Below, in pieces: positions 8,480 to 16,719 of a DNA stretch of 19,087 bases. The stretch covers positions 12,861,955 through 12,881,041 of the forward strand of contig NC_091559.1 of NCBI RefSeq assembly GCF_042767895.1, given 5' to 3'. Source of the DNA: Penaeus vannamei (taxonomy: Eukaryota > Arthropoda > Malacostraca > Decapoda > Penaeidae). The notes under the pieces were generated by a model. The model saw only the letters and a list, made by a program, of their open reading frames with translations. It made no database searches and was not told the origin of the DNA. A program made the translations under genes and the position numbers. Each line of letters starts with the position of its first letter. Position 1 is the first letter of the stretch.

Positions 8480-9731
8480 GGTAAATGTTTACGATAGGAC
8501 CGTATTTGTCAGAGACGAAGTCCCAGACTCCTGCCAACAAGATTGGGGGATCCCGTGGGGAATCAGGGGTTTGATGTGGGGGTGATTTCGTTCATACCAT
8601 GCATTTTAAAATGCAAAAGAATATGGGAAATTGAAAATCTGAGCCAAGGATAGTATTTCATATGACAAAGTAAGTGGAAAATGTAAAAACATGAGAGAAG
8701 ATTCGGCCATGGATGATTCGACACGGTGATGTGCGAGCGAACGAGTGAACCGCATCTTAAACGCACAAACTACCAGGAGGATCGCTGTATGAACCATAAA
8801 AAAATCCTAACGCAGGGGCTATGCCCCCAGACCCCCTCCCGATTGCCTATTTCCCTACTGGGGGCTCTGCCCCCGGATTCCCTCCCAATTATCTAGTTTC
8901 CCTACTGGTGCCTCTAGATCACCCCTGGACCCCCTCCCGATTGCCGTATTTCGGTACCGGGGGCTCTGCCCCCGGATCCCCTCATGATTATGTAACTTCC
9001 CTACCAGTGCCTCTAGATTACCACTGACTACACTTAGAAATACAAAATGAGTTTACCTTAGTGCTGAGGGGACGGTGGTTGGGAAGTGACGAACTGCAGA
9101 CGAAATTCTACAACTGGAACAAGGTTATTGTATTTCACTGAGTTTCGTGTTATCCCCAATAGTGTAACGTTTTCTGTGAGAAACGCATGTAGCACTGTAA
9201 ACAACCTTCACCTTTGGAACAAACAAGGGGAACTGTGACAACAGAACTGTCAAATTTGCCGGGAGAGGGTGCCAATGTGCAAGTATGGATATACCATGTA
9301 TTCCTAATTTAAACTATGGTACGTATATGGTAAAATCGATCACATCTTGTATTTAAGGAATGAACATTTGATAAATGTATTTTTATTAAAATTTCATGAA
9401 AATTAGAATACAGAAATACATTTTACTACAGTGTACTTAAAAGAAATTTGTCGTGATGTCACAAGCTACACGCGCCAAAAGAGTTCATGTTGGGTTCCCG
9501 CGCTGCTAAGTAGTTTGCTGTAACACAAGGAGGGTTGGACTAAGTTGCTGGAGGCTCGTAGGGACATAGTCCCCGCACGTCATTCTGCATGCCACATTTT
9601 CATCATTTAACTCAAACTGGTTTGCTTCTGCAAATCAATTTTTATAGCAATGAATGTAGTTTTTGATCGCCTACAAGGCTATGATCTTCAATTTTCTCCC
9701 AGTCGGTGCGGTTCTTTCGTAAACTATAACC
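8480..9731. mobile_element. 1,252-bp DNA transposon insertion with 8-bp target duplication
   Basis: The insertion splits the left arm of the palindrome. ATAACATT is duplicated exactly on both sides (8472-8479 and 9732-9739), whereas the uninterrupted right arm has it once. The ends form imperfect inverted repeats: the left end begins GGTAAATGTTTACGATAG and the right end, reverse-complemented, begins GGTTATAGTTTACGAAAG, matching at 18 of the first 23 positions. An 8-bp duplication fits hAT, Merlin, P or Novosib-type cut-and-paste elements; the GG terminus does not decide among them. It has no long open frame, so it is non-autonomous. Confidence 0.8.
8830..9026. repeat. Two tandem copies of a 98-bp GC-hairpin unit
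   Basis: Units start at 8830 and 8928 with GACCCCCTCCCGATTGCC and share GGGGGCTCTGCCCCC and TGCCTCTAGAT. Each has one hairpin, arms GGGGGC/GCCCCC around TCT (8860-8874 and 8959-8973). In the second copy the stem extends to 8 bp (8957-8975). The open frame across it (8821-9027) reflects the repeat. Confidence 0.85.
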
Positions 9732-9739
9732 ATAACATT
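9732..9739. repeat. Target-site duplication, right copy (ATAACATT)
   Basis: Right copy of the 8-bp repeat. The sequence after it (AATAAAAG and onward) continues the palindrome arm where it broke off at 8479. Confidence 0.75.
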
Positions 9740-9891
9740 AATAAAAGACTTTAAAGGCATAAATGTGTAACAGCGGACACAGATAATTAGCCAAATATCG
9801 TTCTGTCAAGTGCGTAGTAATACACAAAGTAGTTTGACGAGATAATGCGTTCATGGGTCAGTGTTGTTTTTCTTCACAAGGTAAACAAGCT
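9732..9891. repeat. Left arm, inner part, of the 3.8-kb palindrome
   Basis: Diverged reverse complement of about 10381-10545. Shared blocks include ATAACATTAATAAAAG, GCATAAATGTGTAAC, TTAGCCAAATAT and GGTCAGTGTTGT in matching order. Confidence 0.8.
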
Positions 9892-10380
9892 GATGGCAGT
9901 GTCCATTTATGGTCATCTACGCGTGTCGGTCTCTGTAACCTCTACCCTTATTCAGTTTGCCCTAATGGTAATTTATTTTGATATGTCCACCTAACGGATT
10001 GCAACGATTTTGGTAATGTTGGATTTCACTCTCCACAATGCAAATTTTATTGCGCAGAAGCCTCCACAACCCCCACATTCTTGACTTCAATAGTAGGGGA
10101 GGGCATGAAAGAACCAGGGAAATTGCAGGATAAAATGTACCAGGGACATTGCAGGATGAAATGTAAATGTTTACAGAAACAGTCACTATATTGTGTAATG
10201 GGTATAAGTTACATATAGCGATGCACATGGACAGAGGGAAATGGACACCACCACCTTATGGAGCGGAAAAAATAGAATGAAATACAGCATAGTTTAAGCT
10301 CCAGCAGCTTCATAGTCACTTCTAAATGATGAAAACATACCTTGCTATCACTACTCAGATTCTAAGTTGTTCACGTTATT
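9892..10380. repeat. Palindrome spacer holding a dispersed repeat copy
   Basis: The central spacer between the palindrome arms. Within it, 9960-10130 is a member of the family seen at 6342-7120, with ACGATTTTGGTAATGTTGGAT, ATTGCGCAGAAGCC and AATAGTAGGGGAGGGCATGA. No gene seen. Confidence 0.65.
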
Positions 10381-11410
10381 TACCATGGCAGGAATAACAC
10401 AACACTGACCGCTTAACTCATTACTGCAATGTCCGAAGTAGTTCATGTGTTACTAAGTGCTTGTCAAAATTATATTTGGCTAACTATCAGTATCTGCGGT
10501 TACACATTTATGCTTTTAATTTCTTTTATTAATGTTATTATACTTCATTTACATGTTTTAAGATATTTATATACACCCATTTAGAATTATCTCCAGATTG
10601 TGCGTTTCACACACTCATTCGCCAGCTGTCAGGTTTGATAGCTCACCAGCCATTCAGCAACAGAACACCAGTGAGAAGTCTTTTCAGTGTTGTGTTCATT
10701 CTGGGTTATTATTAAGATTAAATACAGTGACAATGAAGAAGAAATAGACTTTAGTAACTATCTCAATTTAATATCTGGGCACATCAAGAGCTCCAAATGC
10801 CAAGAAAAGTGATTAGAATTGAAGCAATCCAAATGATAGAAAGAAGCGAGTGAAAGTTTAACATTTCCAGATATAAAGGTATTTGGTTTATTATTTTCTA
10901 GTGTGAATGCAGCTCTATCTTGCCATACATACTGAGGTGAAGAGAATGTTCCCCGGGGGTGTTAGGGGGGCGGAGATTCCATCAACCCTCCCCCTTGGGC
11001 AGAGCCCAAAGGGCATACCTAGTCACAGCCACTTCAATTGTTAGATTGGGTTGGTTATTAATCAGTACTTTTTGGGGGGGTATGGAACGTGTAAAATCCT
11101 GTAGATTTTGATGAAAGGTCCGTAGAATTTCAAAGATAGCAAGTAATTCAGTAGTTTCATTGGCGAATTTTAAGTTGTCTTTTAGTTTTATGCATTTTTG
11201 TTCGCTATTCTCCTTATTTAAGTATGTGTTACCCCATAATTTACTTGATATACTTCATGCCCTCACCTGCTATCGGGACTATCAAATCAAGATTGTTGTT
11301 GGAGAAATAGTACTCCATCTCCTCAATGATTTGCTCACAGAAGAAACAGCACTGAGAATCGATGAAATCATTGGACTTCCTGCAGGAAAGTTTTTTATCC
11401 AACTTCAGTG
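10381..11410. repeat. Right arm of the 3.8-kb palindrome (uninterrupted)
   Basis: A continuous counterpart of left-arm segments 7579-8479 plus 9732-9891. It contains the pre-insertion site, read as ATAACATT once on the reverse strand at about 10538-10545. A 36-codon open stretch (11277-11384) has an equal-length counterpart in the left arm, but the substitutions look neutral, so it is not called as a gene. Confidence 0.8.
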
Positions 11411-11499
11411 ACAATTATCGTTTAATGCAGGGAGGAAAACAAAGAATCCTCCCCATATTTATGGCAGGTGTGAGCATATGACTGCCATGTGGGAGCGGC

Positions 11500-11765
11500 A
11501 TTGCCAAGTCTATCTGATGCTCTCGCCTGCCATGAATACGTGGAGGATTTCTTTTTCCTGGACGGGATGTGCATTAGACAGTATAGTGACAGATTCTGTG
11601 TATATGATATACATTTTGCTAGTATATTTCATGCCCTCCCCAGCTATTGGGGCCAAGAACTTGGGGGGTTTGGGGGATTTCAGTGAAATAATTTCTATAT
11701 ATTTAGAAACTAGACCGTGAGAGGAATCCAACAATACTGAAATTGTCGCGATCTGTTAGACAGGC
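11500..11765. repeat. Dispersed repeat copy related to the 6835-7120 arm
   Basis: Same order of motifs as 6805-7120: a GCCTGCC-GAATACGTGG segment, TTTCATGCCCTCCCC, GCTATTGGGGCCAAG, a G-rich run, GTGAGAGGAATCCAAC and AATACTGAAATTGTCG. Open frames here are small and unrecognised. Confidence 0.65.
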
Positions 11766-11939
11766 ATATTCCAAAAAATTACTGCCATGAGTTGAGTGCC
11801 TCCAAACCGTAAAGATTAACTGGAATATTTTGTAAAGATGATATATTGAAGAATATAAGAGGGTAATTTTTGCTAATACGTATGCACAGCGGATTGCTGT
11901 CTAATATCCAAACATACAGAAGTTATTGCTTATAAACAA

Positions 11940-12170
11940 ACCTAGCCCTCACATTCTTGTCCCCAATAGCAGGGGAGTGCATGAAAGGTACTGGGGTAAA
12001 AAGTAAATAATATACACATGATCAAGTTTGTCTGATGCTCTCTCCCGCCATGAATATGTGGAGGATTCTGTTTTCCTGGGTGGGGGATGGGGGGCAGCAG
12101 CCCCCGTAGGGAGCATATCCCCTGCATTAGATAATATAGTGACTGAGTCTGTATATATTATCTTGTTGGA
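11940..12170. repeat. Partial, rearranged repeat copy with a GC hairpin
   Basis: 11941-11985 holds CCCCAATAGCAGGGG in inverted orientation. 12030-12165 then repeats 11515-11610 directly (TCTGATGCTCTC, CGCCATGAATA, GTGGAGGATT, ATATAGTGAC). A hairpin GGGGGC-AGCA-GCCCCC lies at 12090-12105. Confidence 0.6.
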
Positions 12171-12424
12171 TCCAATTGCATCACTGAAATCACAGTGCCA
12201 AAAATATGGGTAGTGGATTATGTAAGTAGCCAACACCCTGGGTGTGCAGTGCATAGGCCAGGCATGCACAAACACTCATGAGCGGTGACAAGACTCTGTG
12301 CCTCCCATTTGCATATTATTTTGTGTAAACTTTTTTTTAGCTTCTATGCTGTTTTCCTTGCACAGATTCCATATTGTCTCTCTAATTAGTAGATAACTTA
12401 GGGGGGGTGGATTATGGAAAATTA
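12171..12424. other. Non-coding DNA, nothing recognised
   Basis: Short unique stretch between two repeat blocks; no exon, RNA gene or element end seen. Confidence 0.45.
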
Positions 12425-12980
12425 TGTTGTGTCATATTTATAATTTTTTCATAATTTTCAGTTTTTCGTAATACAACCTGCACCACTGGTCACAGCATTC
12501 TTCCAGTCACATCTTTCGCACGTCACATTCCACATTCGTTTATAAATGAAAAAATGCTAAAGCCCCTTTCTAAGTGGTAAATGAGTCAAATCACACTTGC
12601 ATCACCTGGCCTACAGTCCTTTGCCCGATGACAGCATGTTCATGTCATGCCATCATAGGGCAAAATGGCCGCATGCCGAGTGACACCAACTTATCATGTT
12701 GAGCAAAGGCCAGGGTGATGGAAAAGACTCACCAAGAGTGCACAAATCTCTTGGAGTGTGATTTGACACATTTGGTGCTTAGAAGGAGGCTTTAGCATCA
12801 TTCCCATCGATAATTGAAAGTTGGATGTAACAAGCATAAGCCATTACTGGAAGAGCGTCTGCTCCAGGAAGGACACCATTTCCATGCTGTGCACCATATT
12901 CCTGGCTACTGTGACCAGTGGTGCAGGCTGCATTACAGATAATTGAAAATTACAAAGAAAATTTGATATATGACGCAAAT
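12425..12980. mobile_element. About 555-bp foldback (MITE-like) element
   Basis: The ends are long, imperfect inverted repeats. CCTGCACCACTGGTCACAG on the left (about 12478-12496) is mirrored by its complement on the right (about 12916-12934), and a GTCATAT-rich outer segment also pairs. Internal blocks TGCTAAAGCC, TCTAAG, GTCAAATCACAC and CCTGGCCT pair too, so the arms run nearly to the centre. No open frame. Confidence 0.75.
12621..12663. repeat. Inner hairpin of the foldback element
   Basis: TTGCCCGATGACAGCATG (12621-12638) and CATGCCATCATAGGGCAA (12646-12663) pair at 15 of 18 positions around a 7-base loop. It lies in the inner left arm rather than at the element's centre. Confidence 0.65.
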
Positions 12981-13000
12981 AACCGAATGTTCCATACTTT

Positions 13001-13002
13001 TT

Positions 13003-13032
<30 letters not shown>
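13001..13032. repeat. (CTT)n microsatellite
   Basis: About ten CTT triplets just outside the right end of the foldback element. Confidence 0.9.
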
Positions 13033-13034
<2 letters not shown>

Positions 13035-13587
13035 ATTGAGTTATTCACTACATAGAGAGATGATATGGAGTCTTTGTGCAGAAAATAAGGTATTATCATC
13101 TGGATAAAGCAAATCAAAAGACAATTATGGACATTGGAAAATGGCAAAAAATCTTTAAAAGTTTACACTAAATAATTTTGCAAAGGGGAGGCGCAGAGTT
13201 TGGTCAACGCTCATTGGTGTTTGTGAACACCCAGGATTTTGGCTATTTACGTTACCCATTGCTCGTTTCTTCGGCACCGTGATTTCCATAATGCAACCAG
13301 ATCCAACTGGTTAATGTCCAAAGTGGGATACTTGGGGGGCTTCCTAGGAAATGAATAGAAAGTAGGAAAGGTTAGGTTTGGATTTTTAGGTCTGCATTAA
13401 ATCCTGGTTTGAGGACTGAGAACTCCAAACAGTCAAAAAGCAAGAGTAGGGACAGGGAAGCTAGATAATGCTAGCTAAATTTTGACTAAATTTTTGTTGA
13501 CTAAATGTTAATAAAAGAACCAGTCAGAGGTCAGCCAAGTATCATGTCCAAAATTATGATGGTGGAATGTTTGTTGCCTTTGTCAAA
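13033..13587. other. Unique DNA before the assembly gap, no gene seen
   Basis: Mixed-composition sequence with no convincing exon or repeat. It ends at the run of N. Confidence 0.45.
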
Positions 13588-14087
13588 NNNNNNNNNNNNN
13601 NNNNNNNNNNNNNNNNNNNNNNNNNNNNNNNNNNNNNNNNNNNNNNNNNNNNNNNNNNNNNNNNNNNNNNNNNNNNNNNNNNNNNNNNNNNNNNNNNNNN
13701 NNNNNNNNNNNNNNNNNNNNNNNNNNNNNNNNNNNNNNNNNNNNNNNNNNNNNNNNNNNNNNNNNNNNNNNNNNNNNNNNNNNNNNNNNNNNNNNNNNNN
13801 NNNNNNNNNNNNNNNNNNNNNNNNNNNNNNNNNNNNNNNNNNNNNNNNNNNNNNNNNNNNNNNNNNNNNNNNNNNNNNNNNNNNNNNNNNNNNNNNNNNN
13901 NNNNNNNNNNNNNNNNNNNNNNNNNNNNNNNNNNNNNNNNNNNNNNNNNNNNNNNNNNNNNNNNNNNNNNNNNNNNNNNNNNNNNNNNNNNNNNNNNNNN
14001 NNNNNNNNNNNNNNNNNNNNNNNNNNNNNNNNNNNNNNNNNNNNNNNNNNNNNNNNNNNNNNNNNNNNNNNNNNNNNNNNNNNNNNN
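13588..14087. other. Assembly gap of exactly 500 N
   Basis: Exactly 500 undetermined bases, a placeholder length normally used when the true size is unknown. It directly abuts a (CA)n tract, a common cause of assembly breaks. Exons of the downstream gene could be hidden here. Confidence 0.97.

Positions 14088-14596
<509 letters not shown>

Positions 14597-14629
<33 letters not shown>
14597..14629. repeat. (TA)n microsatellite
   Basis: About 16 TA units joined directly to the CA tract. Confidence 0.95.
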
Positions 14630-14630
<1 letters not shown>

Positions 14631-14762
14631 TTATAAAAATACATATACATACTCATATACATGCATATACATTTATATATGTATATACATATGCATATAC
14701 GTATATAGATAGATAGGTCGATAGATAGATAGATAGATATAAATAGATACATGTATGTATAT
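14630..14762. repeat. AT-rich tract with (GATA)n
   Basis: ATAC/ATAT-rich sequence leading into a GATA tetranucleotide array at 14706-14740. Confidence 0.85.
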
Positions 14763-14823
14763 AATTACAATAATAAAAATGAAATAATGACAATCATCTC
14801 TGGCACCATTCCCTCCCTTCCAG

Positions 14824-14989
14824 AAAAAGAAGTTTGAAATTCGCGCCCTCAGTTACCCGGGGAAACTAACCTTCTACACGACCAGCGACGAGAAGAGCAA
14901 ACACCTGTTGTACCTGTGTCGCCTCACGCACCTGTTCAACCTGGCCTTGCAACCTCGTCTTGCAGAGGTCCGGCAGATTCAAGAAGAAG
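14824..14989 (+). CDS. ex: Expanded, exon encoding the end of the FERM domain
   Basis: Expanded is the apical FERM-domain scaffold of the Hippo pathway; with Merlin and Kibra it activates Hippo/Warts and it binds Yorkie. This exon begins after TCCCTTCCAG and ends at the donor GTGAGA (14990). It adds 55 codons in frame from KKKFEIRALSYPGKLTFY, then a helix with DEKSKHLLYLC and a basic/acidic tail, AEVRQIQEE. The KKFEIR strand plus the DEK-K-LL-LC helix is the C-terminal part of the FERM F3 (PH-like) lobe and closely matches remembered Drosophila Expanded. The preceding FERM exons are absent from the visible window. It ends in phase 1. A 60-base pyrimidine-containing stretch separates its acceptor from the microsatellites. 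Confidence 0.88.
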
Positions 14990-15430
14990 GTGAGACGGGG
15001 TTTGGTGTTTTGGTTTGTCTTGATATATGATAGATTTTTTTTAGATAGATGAATTAATGGTAATAGATGAGTAGTGTTTTAGGGGATGACTATTTTATTT
15101 ATTTATATATTTATTTATTTTTCGTGCTGGGGTGGTTTCACTTTGGCAAATTATTGTGTCCAATGTTAGATTCTCCTTTGATTAGAAAGTAATATTCGTA
15201 AATAGTTGAAGATTAGTATATGCAGAGATCCTACTTGTAAAGCACTTACCATAATTAGATACAGTATAAAGTAACCATAATTAGATACCGTATAAAGTAA
15301 TGCAACTGGCCACCTGCCATTGCTAGAACTTAAAAGAAATATTTCATGATTTTAGAGTTGTGCATTTCTCGCGTCTTCCTTTCAACACCGTCATTTTCAA
15401 CAATTAATCACCAAAGTCTCTCCTTCGCAG
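14990..15430 (+). other. Expanded intron (phase 1), 441 bp
   Basis: Begins GTGAGACG and ends CTTCGCAG. AT-rich; contains a 26-bp tandem duplication and nothing else recognised. Confidence 0.85.
15248..15299. repeat. 26-bp tandem duplication in an intron
   Basis: Two adjacent 26-bp units (15248-15273 and 15274-15299) beginning ACCATAATTAGATAC differ at one position. Confidence 0.9.
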
Positions 15431-15634
15431 ATCGGAGGCGCTACCGAGACAGTTACATCTACAGCGACCGTTACGTCTCGGAGATAGGCGGCCTCTCCGA
15501 TACCCTGGGCGGGCTGAGGGGATACTTGGCCAAAACTTCGGCCGACCAACGCGTGTCTGTGATCTCGAACACCTCTTCGAACACCACGTCGGGCATCGTC
15601 TCCGATCGCGTGCTTTCCCTCGATGGCAGTGAGG
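15431..15634 (+). CDS. ex: Expanded, exon with the conserved Slimb degron motif
   Basis: The exon starts after CTCCTTCGCAG and ends at the donor GTAAGG (15635); it is 204 bases, phase 1 at both ends. It encodes a post-FERM linker rich in Arg, Tyr and Ser (RRRYRDSYIYSDRYVSE), then a segment ending VSVISNTSSNTTSGIVSDRV. The latter is nearly identical to remembered Drosophila Expanded. Within it, TSGIVS (15586-15603) is the motif reported in flies as the SCF-Slimb/beta-TrCP recognition degron, phosphorylated by CK1 when Crumbs engages Expanded. Conservation here argues that Crumbs-triggered turnover is kept in this animal; that functional step is inference. This stretch is the strongest evidence for the Expanded assignment. 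Confidence 0.93.
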
Positions 15635-16028
15635 GTAAGGTGGCTCTGGCTTTGGCTTCGTTGATTCATCTCATTGGCTTTACAGTTTCTCGCCCTATAT
15701 TGCGTGGGGCAGAAGTTTCATTGTGATACATGTTTTTGTAAGAGGGAAAGTGGAATGTATCTAATTTATTTTTTCCCATTTTTTGGAAACTTACTCGTAT
15801 TCAAAAAAATAATTTTCCTCTATGGCTTTCTACAAAATAGTGTCATAACTGATTATTAATCCTCATTAACCACACAACATAGTCACAGACTAAACCCCGC
15901 GTGACTGAAAGATGATCTCGATTAAGAGGTCAGATTAACCACAAATTATTATTGACATTGATATTAGTCTCAAGGACCACAAGAGACGAATTTAAGAGCC
16001 AGCGACTAAGGACTCGCGTGTTTGACAG
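15635..16028 (+). other. Expanded intron (phase 1), 394 bp
   Basis: Begins GTAAGGTGG and ends TGTTTGACAG. AT-rich, no other feature seen. Confidence 0.85.
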
Positions 16029-16163
16029 ATGATCTGGACTCCGAGGTGCTGGTCAACACGCCCCCCGCCGCCAGTATTGAGAGCGGCGTCGAGTCCCTGA
16101 CCAGGTCCCTCTCGCGCCTCGATTCCTCGTCGAGTAGCACTCACGCTCACACCCCGGACTATG
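16029..16163 (+). CDS. ex: Expanded, short Ser-rich linker exon
   Basis: Acceptor TTTGACAG ends at 16028 and donor GTGAGT begins at 16164. The exon has 135 bases and is phase 1 at both ends, so it can be skipped without shifting the frame. It encodes DLDSEVLVNTPPAASIES, which lines up with the acidic-then-INTPPAP segment that follows the degron in Drosophila Expanded as I remember it. A Ser/Arg-rich run (SLTRSLSRLDSSSSS) follows and probably forms disordered, phosphorylatable linker. The codon spanning each junction is GAT (Asp). Confidence 0.9.
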
Positions 16164-16719
16164 GTGAGTGGAGGATGTCTTTAGTCACTACTTGGTTCAC
16201 TGCGACCGCTGCCAGAGACGCGGCTGGAGAGAGCGCAGTCGATGTGAATGGAGGAAAATGTGCTTGATGAGGCGGGTCTTTCTACAATTCGAGGTGGATG
16301 GGTGCTGTTTCGGTAGCGTAGCTCCTTCAGAGTAAAAAGAGCTGATAGATTCTCCTGATGGCGACACGGTATCGAAGCGTGAATTACCCATGCTGCGGTG
16401 CAGAATCGTTCTGCGGATTTGTTCATTTTCATTTCCACTTTTCGCACAGAGGTGCTGCTCTCTCCTGGTTGGTGTCTGTTTGTGAACAAAAGAAGTTTAG
16501 ATTTAGTGTGATATTATATTTATGGATGATATGGAATGGTAAGTTGGGTTCCTTTCTTGTTGTGTGTCATTTTTTTATATTACAGCACTACTGTAAGTAT
16601 CACAATGCACAAACCGAAATTATTTGTGTATGAATACATCTGCTAAACCAAATGTGCAGGTCTTTTAATCTGCAAGCGTCTATTTATAAGTCAGTGACAT
16701 AACGCCTCGTGCCGCACAG
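16164..16719 (+). other. Expanded intron (phase 1), 556 bp
   Basis: Begins GTGAGTGG and ends GTGCCGCACAG. Small open frames on both strands are not conserved and carry no recognisable domain. Confidence 0.8.

Noticed and set aside
8830..9026. CRISPR-like direct repeats
   Set aside because: Only two 98-bp tandem units, no spacers of uniform length, and the genome is eukaryotic.
11277..11384. 36-codon stretch (DYQIKI...IDEIIG) kept without indels in both palindrome arms
   Set aside because: 22 of 36 residues match, but of about 24 base changes only about 4 are synonymous, and the left copy has a stop just upstream. This is the pattern of neutral drift, not protein selection.
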